NCBI RefSeq assembly: GCF_001556515.1
Contig: NZ_LSJA01000098.1
Coordinates: 44,983-108,982 of the forward strand
DNA from: Caulobacter sp. CCH9-E1
GTDB lineage: Bacteria; Pseudomonadota; Alphaproteobacteria; Caulobacterales; Caulobacteraceae
Direction of reading: 5' to 3'
Length of the DNA stretch: 64,000 nucleotides
The position numbers and the translations under genes were made by a program. This document shows, piece after piece, positions 32,477 through 41,076 of this stretch. Within the stretch, counting starts at the first letter, position 1; every line of letters starts with the position of its first letter. A model generated the notes under the pieces. That model did not search any database. It was given only the letters and a program-made list of their open reading frames with translations, and was not told the origin of the DNA.

Positions 32477-32640
32477 GCCGCCGCCGCGTCGGCCGCCAGG
32501 ATCGTGGTCACGGCGAGCATGCGAAGCGGCGTCGAGGCGGTTTTCATAGCCAAGCTTTGAAAACCGCTCCGATTGCCGGGCAATGTCAGTCGTGGGCGCG
32601 CAGCTTATGCGGGCGCAACAAACCGAGGGCGTTTGCGGCC

Positions 32641-34059
32641 TTAGGCGGGCAGGCGCACGCTGGCGCGCAGGCCGCCGTCCTGGCGATTGGCCAGGGTCAC
32701 GTCGCCGCCGTGGGCGCGGGCCAGGGAGCGGACGACCGCGAGGCCCAGGCCAATGCCGCCGGTTTGGCGATTGCGCGACGGCTCGCCGCGATAGAAGGGC
32801 TCGAACACCCGCTCCAGTTCGGTCGGCGGCACGCCGGGACCGTCGTCGTCGATCTCGATGATCGCCATGCCGTCCTCGGCATAGACGCGGCCACGCGCCG
32901 CGCCGCCGTACTTCAGGGCGTTCTCGACCAGGTTCTGGACCAGACGCTTCAGCGCCACGGGGTCGCCCTCGATCACGGTCTTCTCGGCCTGCTCGACCGT
33001 GGCGTCGCCCCCGGTCTCGGCCGCCTCGTCCATCACGCTTTCCAGCAGGGAGGAAAGCTCCAGCTTGGTGCGTTCGGCCGGTCGGTTGGTGTCGCGCACG
33101 AAACCCAGCGTCGCGGCGATCATCGCCTCCATCTGATCGATGTCGGCGGCCAGCTTCGGACGGATATCGTCGGGCGCGGCCTCGATGCGGAACTTCAGGC
33201 GGGTGAGGGGGGTGCGCAGGTCGTGGGCGATCGCGCCCACCATGGCCGTGCGGTCCTCGACGTAGCGGCGCAGGCGCTCCTGCATCATGTTGAAGGCCGA
33301 GGCGGCGGCGACCACCTCGGTCGAGCCGGACAGGTTCAAGGGCGGCGTGCGCGGGTCCTTGCCTAGCCGCTCGGCGGCGTCGGCGAAGGCGGTGATCGGC
33401 TGCGACAGGCGACGGGCGAACAGCCAGGCCAGCGGCGTCACGGCGATCACCGACAGCAGCAGGATCAGCAGGATGCGTTGCTGCCAGCTGTCCATGCGGA
33501 AGGTGGGCTTGGGTTCGACCACCAGCCAGCGGCCATCGCTTTGGCGCACGCCGAACTTGAAGTCGCCGAAGATCAGCGGCTCGTCCCGCGGCTGGTCGCG
33601 GGAGCCGGGCGGGCCGCCGGAGCCGGGTTCACGGGCGAACGGCTCGCGAGCCTGGCGTCCGTTGGGCGGGGGGCGAGCGTCCGCGGTGCTCGGCGGATTG
33701 ACCGGCGTGCGACGGACGAAGAAGCGCGGTCCGTTATCGGTCTGCAGTTCGACGCGATTGGCCGGGACGCCGATCGCGCGCGCGATCCCAGCCTTGAAGT
33801 CGGCGCGGCGGATGCTGTCGGGGCCATTGGAGCGCATCGAGCCGTGCTGCTTGACCACCAACAGGCGGCCGTCGCGAGGCTGGACGGGCTGGCCTGTCTT
33901 GAGCGCGCGGACGATCTCGGCCGAACGATAGAATTCGGGCGGCGGCGGCGGCAGGTTGAAGATGACCGCGATCGCGATCAGCTGGGCCGCCACCAGAGTG
34001 ACAATCACCAGCCCCAGGGCCTGCACGAACAGCGGCGCGCCGCGCCGAAACATCGTCAT
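32641..34059 (-). CDS. Sensor histidine kinase
   Basis: 472 aa. TM1 at about 8-33 and TM2 at about 195-215 flank a periplasmic domain that is unusually Pro/Arg/Gly-rich (residues about 120-160). HAMP follows, then the H-box AIAHDLRTPLTRLKFRIE, N-box NLVENALKYGG, G1 DDDGPGVPP and G2 GGIGLGLAVV. Overlaps the response regulator stop by ATGA. EnvZ-like layout. The input signal cannot be told. Confidence 0.9.
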   Translation of the reverse strand: MTMFRRGAPLFVQALGLVIVTLVAAQLIAIAVIFNLPPPPPEFYRSAEIVRALKTGQPVQPRDGRLLVVKQHGSMRSNGPDSIRRADFKAGIARAIGVPANRVELQTDNGPRFFVRRTPVNPPSTADARPPPNGRQAREPFAREPGSGGPPGSRDQPRDEPLIFGDFKFGVRQSDGRWLVVEPKPTFRMDSWQQRILLILLLSVIAVTPLAWLFARRLSQPITAFADAAERLGKDPRTPPLNLSGSTEVVAAASAFNMMQERLRRYVEDRTAMVGAIAHDLRTPLTRLKFRIEAAPDDIRPKLAADIDQMEAMIAATLGFVRDTNRPAERTKLELSSLLESVMDEAAETGGDATVEQAEKTVIEGDPVALKRLVQNLVENALKYGGAARGRVYAEDGMAIIEIDDDGPGVPPTELERVFEPFYRGEPSRNRQTGGIGLGLAVVRSLARAHGGDVTLANRQDGGLRASVRLPA

Positions 34060-34820
34060 GGGGTGCGCACGACCTTGGCGGTGAACATGTAGCCTTCGCT
34101 GCGGATCGTGCGGATCAGCTCGCCGCCGCCGCCATCGTCCAGCTTGCGCCGCAGGCGGCTGATCTGCACGTCGATGGCGCGGTCATAGGCGTCGCTGTCG
34201 CGGCCGCGGGCCAGGTCCAGCAGCTGGTCGCGGGTCAGCACCCGCTGCGGGCGTTCGACGAAGGCGCGCAGCAGCGAGAACTCGCCGCTGGAGAGGTTCA
34301 CGACCACGGATTGCGGCGAGCGCAGTTCGCGGCGGACCAGATCCAGTCGCCAGCCGGCGAACTCGCACGCCGCGCCCATGGCGTCGTCGGCCGCGCGCGG
34401 CTCCTGGCGCCGGCGCAGCACAGCCCGGACGCGGGCCAGCAGCTCGCGCGGATTGCACGGCTTGGGCAGGTAGTCGTCGGCGCCGAGCTCCAGGCCGACG
34501 ATCCGGTCGGTCTCCTCGCCCATGGCCGAGAGCATGATGATGGCGGGGCCATCGGCGCCGGAGGACAGGCGTCGGCAGATCGCCAGACCGTCCTCGCCGG
34601 GCAGCATGACGTCCAGGACGATCAGGTCGATCGGCCCGCGCGCCAGGACCTGCTCCATGGTGCGGGCGTCCTGGGCCGTCTCCACCGCGTAGCCGTGGCG
34701 GCTGAGGAAGTCCGACACCACGTCGCGGATGCCGGGGTCGTCATCAACGATCAGGATGCGCGACGCCGCGCCCCGCGAAGCGTCTGGGTCGCCTTGGACG
34801 GTATTCTGGGCGTTTTCCAT
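34056..34820 (-). CDS. OmpR-family response regulator
   Basis: 254 aa. Receiver domain with acidic pocket VDDD (26-28), phosphoacceptor Asp70 (LIVLDVMLPGEDG) and Lys120 (YLPKP). The winged-helix effector ends with IDVQISRLRRKLDD and IRTIRSEGYMF. A 20-residue N-terminal extension precedes the receiver. First gene of the two-component operon. Confidence 0.92.
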   Translation of the reverse strand: MENAQNTVQGDPDASRGAASRILIVDDDPGIRDVVSDFLSRHGYAVETAQDARTMEQVLARGPIDLIVLDVMLPGEDGLAICRRLSSGADGPAIIMLSAMGEETDRIVGLELGADDYLPKPCNPRELLARVRAVLRRRQEPRAADDAMGAACEFAGWRLDLVRRELRSPQSVVVNLSSGEFSLLRAFVERPQRVLTRDQLLDLARGRDSDAYDRAIDVQISRLRRKLDDGGGGELIRTIRSEGYMFTAKVVRTP

Positions 34821-34832
34821 ATGCGCTTTCCT

Positions 34833-34849
34833 GTCACGACCCCGTCACG
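34833..34849. promoter_or_regulatory. Direct repeat upstream of the response regulator
   Basis: GTCACG occurs twice with an 11-bp period (34833-34838 and 34844-34849), one helical turn apart, as in OmpR-family sites. It lies 13-29 bp before the regulator's start codon, so autoregulation is plausible. Short repeat, low certainty. Confidence 0.3.
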
Positions 34850-34990
34850 CTCAGATTTCATCTCTGAAACAGCGGCGCAACCCTCCCGTGGCATCGAAAT
34901 CCGGTCGGTGGGTCGTCCCCCCCATCATGCGGTCCTCCGGCGCTCGGGCCCGGTCTGCTTTCCCCCTTAGCGGATCGGGTCCGGTTGACC

Positions 34991-35707
34991 TCAGCCTGGC
35001 GAGTGGTTTTCGGGCGCGTGATAGCCCGCGCCCTGCGCTTTCATCGCGGCCACCGCGCGATCGCTGACGAACGGATTGCTGCGGCGCTCGGCCCCGAAGC
35101 TGGACATCGGCCCATGGCCCGGCACGAAGCGCACGTCGTCGCCCAGCGGCCAGAGCTTGTGGGTGATGGCGTCGATCAGGTCCTGGTGATTGCCCATCGG
35201 GAAGTCCGTGCGGCCGATCGAGCCCTGGAACAGCACGTCGCCGACCTGGGCGAACTTGGTCTGCCGGTGGAAGAACACCACGTGGCCGGGGGTGTGGCCG
35301 GGGCAGTGGAGGACCTCGAACTCGGTCTCGCCCAGCGTGACCTTGTCGCCATCGTGCAGCCAGCGGTCAGGAACGAAGATCCGAGCCTCGGGCATGCCGT
35401 ACATCTCGCCGCTCTGCTGGATGCGGTCGATCCAGAACTGGTCGGCTTCGTGCGGGCCCTCGATGGGGGCGCCGGTGCGGGCCTTCAGCTCGGCCGCGCC
35501 GCCGGCGTGGTCCATGTGACCGTGGGTGATCCAGATCTTCTCCAGAGTCAGCCCCTTGTCGGCCAAGGCCCTGAGTAGACGATCGACCTCGCCGCCCGGA
35601 TCGATGATCGCGGCCTTCATCGTCTTCGCGCACCAGACGATCGTGCAGTTCTGCTGCAGCGGCGTGACCGGGGCGATCACGGCGGCGATGGGCATCGCGT
35701 CACTCAT
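34991..35707 (-). CDS. MBL-fold metallo-hydrolase (glyoxalase II-like, YcbL type)
   Basis: 238 aa. The metal motif is THGHMDHAGG (H-x-H-x-D-H), with further ligands in HCPGHTPGH, VGDVLFQGSIGRTDFP and VPGHGPMS. This set is that of small glyoxalase II-like hydrolases of the YcbL group, probably acting on S-lactoylglutathione or another thioester in the cytoplasm. Single gene between the two-component system and the permease terminator. Confidence 0.85.
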   Translation of the reverse strand: MSDAMPIAAVIAPVTPLQQNCTIVWCAKTMKAAIIDPGGEVDRLLRALADKGLTLEKIWITHGHMDHAGGAAELKARTGAPIEGPHEADQFWIDRIQQSGEMYGMPEARIFVPDRWLHDGDKVTLGETEFEVLHCPGHTPGHVVFFHRQTKFAQVGDVLFQGSIGRTDFPMGNHQDLIDAITHKLWPLGDDVRFVPGHGPMSSFGAERRSNPFVSDRAVAAMKAQGAGYHAPENHSPG

Positions 35708-35725
35708 CGGGCGACTCCAAAAGAA

Positions 35726-35753
35726 AAGGGCGGGAGCCGAAGCGCCCGCCCTT
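35726..35753 (-). terminator. Intrinsic terminator of the APC permease gene
   Basis: AAGGGCGGG and CCCGCCCTT form a 9-bp stem with a 10-nt loop. On the minus strand it is followed by TTCTTTT, the classic U-tract, 40 bp beyond the permease stop. Confidence 0.85.
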
Positions 35754-35793
35754 CTGACCTAAAGCCTATCGGCCAGAGATCAAGCCAACCTTG

Positions 35794-37410
35794 TTAGTCG
35801 CGCTCTTCCTTCGAGCCCGGCGCCGGGGCGCCCGGCATCGGCGGGACGGGACCGGCCGGCGCGTCAGCGGCCAGTTCTGGCACCTCGGTGAGGCCGCGGC
35901 CGACGTGGCTCTTGCGGTGGCCGTAGGCGAAGTAGATCACCAAGCCGATGGCGCCCCAGATGGGCAGCACGGCCATCGCCTCGACGGGGAGATTGAAGTA
36001 CAGCACCGCGCAGCCGATGAGAGCGACGGGGGCCACTACCCAGAGAAGCGGCGTCTTGAACGGACGCGGACGGTGCGGATCCTTCACGCGCAGCACCATC
36101 ACGGCGATCGACACCATGAAGAAGGCGAACAGCGTGCCCGAGTTCGAGATGTCGGCCAACTGACCGACCGGGAAGAACGCCGCCGCGATCGCCACGAACA
36201 CGCCGGTGACCATGGTCACGATGTGAGGCGTCTTGAACTTCGGGTGGATGCTGGCCAGCTTTTCCGGCAGCAGGCCATCGCGGGCCATCACGAAGAAGAT
36301 GCGGGTCTGACCGTAGATCATCATCAGGATGACCGAGGGCAGGGCCAGGTTCGCCGCCAGGCCCAGCAGGTTGCCGATGACCGGGAAGTTGATCTGGCGC
36401 AGCACGTGGGCCAGGGCCTCGTTCGAGCAGACCAGCACCTCCTTGTTGGCGGGCAGGGCGCAGGCGGCCACGAAGGCGGCCGAGCCCGGCTGCACGGCCG
36501 AGCCGTCGGCGCCAAGCACCGGCTGAGCGCCCATGGCGCCGATCGCGCCGGCCGCGACCAGCAGATAGAAGACGGTGCAGATGCCCAGCGAGCCGATCAG
36601 GCCGATCGGAACGTTGCGTTGCGGGTTCTTGGTCTCCTCGGCGGCGGTCGAGACGGCGTCGAAGCCGACGTAGGCGAAGAAGATCGAGGCGGCGGCGCCC
36701 ACGATGCCCATGCCGGTGGTGCCGGCCGGACCGAACCAACCGTTGGGGGCGAAGGGCGAGAAGTTGCCGGTCTTGAGGACAGGCAGGGCGAGGGCGACGA
36801 ACACCGTCAGGGCGGTCACCTTGATGGCCACCAGGGCGGCGTTCACGGTGGCGCTTTCGGTGGTGCCGACGACCAGGAGGGACGTCACGGCCAGCGCAAC
36901 GACGATGGCGGGCACATTGACGATGCCATGGCTGAAGTCGGCGACCGGCATCCAGCCGTTCATGGACCAGGCGGGGCCTTGCCGCAGCAGCTCGGGCCAT
37001 TGGAATCCGAGCGCGTTTTCAATCAGGCCGAGGAAATAGCCCGACCAGCCGGCGGACACGGCGCTGGCGGCGACCGCGTATTCCAGGATCAGCGCCCAGC
37101 CGACCATCCAGGCCAGCAGTTCGCCCATGACGGCGTAGGAGTAGGTGTAGGCCGAGCCCGAGACGGGCACCATGGAAGCCAGTTCAGAGTAGCAGAGCGC
37201 GGCGAAGGCGCAGACGGCGCCGGCGATCACAAAGCTCCACATCATGCCGGGGCCGGCCTTCTGCGCCGCCGCGGCGGTCAGAACGAAGATGCCGGTGCCG
37301 ATGATCGCGCCCACACCCAGCAGCGTCAGCTGCACGGGACCCAGCGAGCGGTGCAACGATTTCTTCTCGGCCGTCGCTAGGATCGCATCAAGCGATTTTA
37401 CGCGCCACAT
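35794..37410 (-). CDS. APC-family amino acid permease
   Basis: 538 aa with 12 or more TM segments. The APC signature is GVGAIIGTGIFVLTA near residue 35 (unwound TM1 substrate loop), then SELASMVPVSGSAYTYSYAVMGE and FFAYVGFDAVSTAAEETKNPQRNVP. This matches the cationic amino-acid transporter (CAT/YfnA) group. The ATG at 37410 has AGGAGG five bases upstream; a longer frame lacks a ribosome-binding site. The cytoplasmic tail is Pro/Ala-rich. Confidence 0.9.
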   Translation of the reverse strand: MWRVKSLDAILATAEKKSLHRSLGPVQLTLLGVGAIIGTGIFVLTAAAAQKAGPGMMWSFVIAGAVCAFAALCYSELASMVPVSGSAYTYSYAVMGELLAWMVGWALILEYAVAASAVSAGWSGYFLGLIENALGFQWPELLRQGPAWSMNGWMPVADFSHGIVNVPAIVVALAVTSLLVVGTTESATVNAALVAIKVTALTVFVALALPVLKTGNFSPFAPNGWFGPAGTTGMGIVGAAASIFFAYVGFDAVSTAAEETKNPQRNVPIGLIGSLGICTVFYLLVAAGAIGAMGAQPVLGADGSAVQPGSAAFVAACALPANKEVLVCSNEALAHVLRQINFPVIGNLLGLAANLALPSVILMMIYGQTRIFFVMARDGLLPEKLASIHPKFKTPHIVTMVTGVFVAIAAAFFPVGQLADISNSGTLFAFFMVSIAVMVLRVKDPHRPRPFKTPLLWVVAPVALIGCAVLYFNLPVEAMAVLPIWGAIGLVIYFAYGHRKSHVGRGLTEVPELAADAPAGPVPPMPGAPAPGSKEERD

Positions 37411-37541
37411 AGTTCCTCCTGAATAGGCAAGACTCCCCCTGGGGTCGCCTTTGGAAAATTTTGCGGACCGTGACCCTTTTATGAGCATGGGGTCAAGGTC
37501 GGGCGGTTAAAGCGCGTAAATGTTCTCCGCGCTTCTGACTA

Positions 37542-37588
37542 GGGCCTGTCGAGCTTGGATCGCCATCCAAACTCGAAAAAGCAGGCCC
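37542..37588. repeat. Long imperfect hairpin in the permease/hrpB divergent region
   Basis: GGGCCTG (37542-37548) pairs with CAGGCCC (37582-37588), with inner pairs TCGAG/CTCGA and TTGGAT/ATCCAA around a CGCC loop. It forms an extended cruciform-capable element just beside the RPE-like palindrome. Confidence 0.6.
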
Positions 37589-37602
37589 GCTTCCAAAGTG
37601 TG

Positions 37603-37653
37603 CAGAGCGTGATCGCCGCCGAAACCGCTCACACTTTCGGCTATCACGCTCTG
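37603..37653. repeat. RPE-like palindromic repeat element
   Basis: CAGAGCGTGAT (37603-37613) pairs with ATCACGCTCTG (37643-37653); GCCGAAA and TTTCGGC form a second stem inside, leaving CCGCTCACAC as the loop. The GAGCGTGAT...CGAAA...CACAC...TTTCGG...ATCACGCTC pattern resembles a dispersed intergenic palindrome I know from alphaproteobacterial genomes (rhizobial RPE-type). It lies 48 bp before hrpB. Confidence 0.65.
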
Positions 37654-37700
37654 TCCAGAGATGCTTGGCGTTAAGCGGCCGGGCCGGTAAAGCCGGCGCG

Positions 37701-40142
37701 ATGTTGCCCATTTTCGAGGCCCTTCCGGCGCTGAAAGGCGCCCTTGGCGCGCGGGAGACCGCCGTTCTCGTCGCCCCGCCGGGTGCGGGTAAGACCACGG
37801 CCGTTCCCTTGGCGCTCTTGGAAGAGCCTTGGGTTCAGGGGCGCAAGCTGATCGTGCTGGAACCCCGGCGCCTGGCCGCGCGCGCCGCCGCGGCGCGCAT
37901 GGCCGCCAATCTCGGCGAATCCGTCGGCGAAACGGTCGGCTTCCGCGTGCGCCTGCAGTCCAAGGTGTCGGCCAGAACGCGGATCGAGGTCGTCACCGAG
38001 GGCGTCTTTACGCGGATGATTCTCGACGACCCGGGCCTGGATGGCGTCGCCGCGGTCCTGTTCGACGAGTTCCACGAGCGCAGCCTCGACGCGGACCTGG
38101 GCCTCGCCTTCGCCCGCGACGTCCAGAACGTGCTGCGCGACGACCTGCGCCTGCTGGTGATGTCGGCCACCCTGGACGGCGCGCGAATCTCGGCGCTGCT
38201 CAACGATGCGCCGGTCGTCGAGAGCCAGGGGCGGATGTTCCCGGTCGACACCCGCTATCTGAGCCGCGACGAGCGTCAGCGCCTGGAGGAAAGGGTCGGC
38301 CGCGCGGTCGAACGCGCCTTGGTCGAGGAGAGCGGCTCTGTCTTGGTCTTCCTGCCGGGGCAGGGCGAGATCCGCCGGACGGAGAGCTGGCTGAACGAGC
38401 GCCTGCGCCGTCCGGATGTCGATATCGCACCGCTCTACGGCGCGCTGGAGCCGGCCGCCCAGGACCGCGCCATCTCGCCCGCGCCGGCCGGCCGCCGCAA
38501 GGTGGTGCTGGCGACCTCGATCGCCGAGACCAGCCTGACCATCGAGGGTGTGCGCGTGGTGATCGACGCGGGCCTGGCCCGTGTGCCGCGTTACGACCCG
38601 GCCTCGGGCATCACGCGCCTGGAGACCGTGCGGGTCAGCCGCGCCGCCGCCGACCAGCGCCGGGGCCGGGCCGGCCGGACCGAGCCGGGCGTCTGCTACC
38701 GCCTGTGGGACGAGCCCGAGACCCGCGCGCTGCCGGCCTTCGCCCGGCCGGAGATCCTGGAGGCCGACCTCTCCCGCCTGGCGCTGGATCTGGCCCGCTG
38801 GGGCGCCAAGGATGCGGCCGGCCTGACCTTCCTCGACCCGCCGCCAGCCGCCGCCTTCGCCGAGGCGCGCGGCCTGCTGACCCGCATCCAGGCGCTGGAC
38901 GCCCAGGGCGACCTGACGCCTCACGGCAAGGCTCTGGCCGACATGCCGCTGCCGCCGCGCCTGGCGCACATGGTCGTGCGGGGCGCGGCCTCCGGTCAGG
39001 CGCGCGAGGCCGCCGAGGTCGCGGCTGTGCTGACCGAGCAGGGGCTGGGGGGCAAGGACGTTGATCTGCGCCGACGGCTGGAAAACCTGCACCGCGACCG
39101 CTCGCCTCGCGCCCGGGACGCCATGGCCCTGGTCGAGCGCTGGGCGCGCGCGGCGGGCAAGCCATCCGGCGCCAAGGAACTCGAAGTCGGGCTGATGCTG
39201 GCCGAAGCCTATCCCGAGCGGGTCGCCAAGGCGCGCGGCAAGCCGGGTGAGTTCCAGCTGGCCGGCGGGCGCGGGGTCTATCTGGAGCCGACCGATCCGC
39301 TGGCCCGCGAGCCCTGGCTGGCGGTCGGCGAACTGGGCGGCGGCGACAGCCGCGACCGCATCCTGCTGGCCGCCGCCGTCGAGGAGGCGGAGTTGCGCGA
39401 GGCCTTCGCCGATCGCCTGGTCGCCGAGGACCGCCTGGAGACCGCCGGCGGCAAGGTCCGCGCCAAGCGGCTGCTGCGCTTGGGCAAGCTGGTCCTGGAG
39501 GAGCGGCTGGTCGAGAATCCGGATCCGGCGATGATCGCCGGCGCCTTGATGGACCAGGTGCGCGCCGAAGGGCTCTCGGCTTTGCGCGTAGGCGAACGGG
39601 GCAGGGCGCTGCTGGACCGAGTGGCCTTCCTGCGTGAGGTCGATGGCGAGGAATGGCCCGATCTCTCCGAGCCCGCCTTGATCGAACGCCTCGGCGAATG
39701 GCTGGAGCCGCTGCTGGCGGGGCGCTCTTCGCTGTCCAGCCTGGACGAGGGGACGCTGCACGACGCCCTGAAAACGCTCGTGCCCTGGGACCTGCAGCGC
39801 AAGATGGACGCCCTGTTGCCGGCGCGCTTCGAGGCGCCGACCGGCAACACCTTCGCCATCGACTATTCCGCTGAGGGAGGACCGCGCGTTGAGGTGCGGG
39901 TCGGGGAGCTCTATGGCCTGGCCGAACATCCCAGCGTCGCCGGCGGCAAGGTCCCGTTGACGCTGGCCTTGCTGTCGCCCGCCCACCGCCCGATCCAGAT
40001 CACCAAGGACCTGCCCGGCTTCTGGAAAGGCTCCTGGCGTGAGGTGAAGGTCGAGATGAAAGGCCGCTATCCCCGGCACGTCTGGCCGGACGATCCGGCG
40101 AGCGCCGCGCCAGTGACGCGGGCAAAGCCGCGAGGGACGTGA
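37701..40142 (+). CDS. hrpB: ATP-dependent helicase HrpB
   Basis: 813 aa DEAH-box-like RNA helicase. Motif I APPGAGKTT, motif II FDEFHER (DEFH instead of DEAH), motif III SATLDG, motif V TSIAETSLTI and motif VI QRRGRAGR are in order in the first 350 residues. The C-terminal HA2/OB and HrpB-specific domains follow (DLPGFWKGSWREVKVEMKGRYPRHVWPDDP). ATG at 37701 lies after the RPE-like element. Function in bacteria is poorly known; probably RNA processing. Confidence 0.93.
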   Translation: MLPIFEALPALKGALGARETAVLVAPPGAGKTTAVPLALLEEPWVQGRKLIVLEPRRLAARAAAARMAANLGESVGETVGFRVRLQSKVSARTRIEVVTEGVFTRMILDDPGLDGVAAVLFDEFHERSLDADLGLAFARDVQNVLRDDLRLLVMSATLDGARISALLNDAPVVESQGRMFPVDTRYLSRDERQRLEERVGRAVERALVEESGSVLVFLPGQGEIRRTESWLNERLRRPDVDIAPLYGALEPAAQDRAISPAPAGRRKVVLATSIAETSLTIEGVRVVIDAGLARVPRYDPASGITRLETVRVSRAAADQRRGRAGRTEPGVCYRLWDEPETRALPAFARPEILEADLSRLALDLARWGAKDAAGLTFLDPPPAAAFAEARGLLTRIQALDAQGDLTPHGKALADMPLPPRLAHMVVRGAASGQAREAAEVAAVLTEQGLGGKDVDLRRRLENLHRDRSPRARDAMALVERWARAAGKPSGAKELEVGLMLAEAYPERVAKARGKPGEFQLAGGRGVYLEPTDPLAREPWLAVGELGGGDSRDRILLAAAVEEAELREAFADRLVAEDRLETAGGKVRAKRLLRLGKLVLEERLVENPDPAMIAGALMDQVRAEGLSALRVGERGRALLDRVAFLREVDGEEWPDLSEPALIERLGEWLEPLLAGRSSLSSLDEGTLHDALKTLVPWDLQRKMDALLPARFEAPTGNTFAIDYSAEGGPRVEVRVGELYGLAEHPSVAGGKVPLTLALLSPAHRPIQITKDLPGFWKGSWREVKVEMKGRYPRHVWPDDPASAAPVTRAKPRGT

Positions 40143-40153
40143 GGGGCCTAGAT

Positions 40154-40267
40154 CCTCCCCCGCGATGCGGGGGAGGTGGCCCAGAGGGCCGGAGGGGGTG
40201 AGCTCGACTTTCAAGGCGCTTGCCCCCTCAGCCACTCCGCGACAGCTCCCCCGCATCGCGGGGGAGC
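40154..40267. repeat. Nested-hairpin intergenic element, copy A
   Basis: CCTCCCCCGC-GAT-GCGGGGGAGG (40154-40176) and GCTCCCCCGC-ATC-GCGGGGGAGC (40245-40267) are two hairpins that are themselves inverted copies, with GGAGGGGG and CCCCCTC pairing between them. It fills the gap between convergent hrpB and the methyltransferase gene and has the same plan as the element at 63524-63645. Confidence 0.75.
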
Positions 40268-40279
40268 AACTTTGATGGC

Positions 40280-41071
40280 CTACCCCGTCACCGTATAGAT
40301 CATGATCCCCGTGGCCACCGACAGGTTCAGGCTGTCGGCCCGCCCACGCATGGGGATCTTGACGTTCACATCGGACGCCGCCGCCAGTTCCGGCGGCAGG
40401 CCCTGTTGCTCGTTGCCCATCAGGATCAGCGACGGCCTCACATAGTCGGCGGACTTGTGGTCGACCGTCGCGGTCAGGAGGGTGCCCACGACGCTGCCCG
40501 GCCAGGTCGCCCGCCAGGCCAGGAACTCGGGAATGGTGGCCTTGGCGATCTTGACCGCGAAGATCGAGCCCATGGTGGCGCGCACGCCCTCGACTGAATA
40601 GGGATCGACGCAGTCGCCGACCAGGATCACCCCGCCGCAGCCGGCGGCGTCGGCGGTGCGGATCACGGTGCCGAGATTGCCGGGGTCGCGGACGGCCTGC
40701 ATCGCCACCCAGCACGGGGCGCTTTCCGGGACGATAGCCGACAGCGGCGTGAACACCTGCTTGAACACCGCGACCACGGCCTGGGGGTTGTCGCGGCGCG
40801 ACACCTTCTCGAGGATTTCGCGATTGACCTCAATGACTTCGCCGCCGGCCTTCAGGCAGGCCTGGGCGGCCTTCTTCAGCATCGGATGGTCGGCGGCGTC
40901 GGGGCCGTACATGACGATCTTCGGCGCGTGGCCGCAGTCGATCGCCTCGATGACGATCTTCAGGCCCTCGGCAAGGAAGAGGCCGCTTTCCTCGCGCTCC
41001 TTGCGCATGTGCAGGGCGCGGACGGCCTTGACGGTGGCGTTGGTCAGGGAGGTGACGGTCTTGGTGTTCAT
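40280..41071 (-). CDS. TrmH/SpoU-family RNA 2'-O-methyltransferase
   Basis: 263 aa. SPOUT motifs 1-3 are present: VRDPGNLGTVIRTADAAG, LILMGNEQQGLP and IPMRGRADSLNLSVATGIMIY, forming the trefoil-knot SAM site. The N-terminal SpoU substrate-binding domain (MRKEREESGLFLAEGLKIV) is typical of 23S rRNA methyltransferases. Five bases follow the upstream class I methyltransferase gene stop, so both are likely co-transcribed. Confidence 0.88.
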   Translation of the reverse strand: MNTKTVTSLTNATVKAVRALHMRKEREESGLFLAEGLKIVIEAIDCGHAPKIVMYGPDAADHPMLKKAAQACLKAGGEVIEVNREILEKVSRRDNPQAVVAVFKQVFTPLSAIVPESAPCWVAMQAVRDPGNLGTVIRTADAAGCGGVILVGDCVDPYSVEGVRATMGSIFAVKIAKATIPEFLAWRATWPGSVVGTLLTATVDHKSADYVRPSLILMGNEQQGLPPELAAASDVNVKIPMRGRADSLNLSVATGIMIYTVTG

Positions 41072-41076
41072 CGCCC

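Noticed and set aside
35791..37380. 529-codon plus-strand frame opposite the APC permease
   Set aside because: Antisense shadow; its His/Gly/Asp-rich translation comes from reverse-complemented membrane-protein codons.
37671..40715. Open frame of over 1000 codons on the minus strand opposite hrpB
   Set aside because: It is the antisense shadow of a clear helicase gene in GC-rich codons. Its translation is low-complexity and Arg/Gly/Gln-rich with no family motifs.
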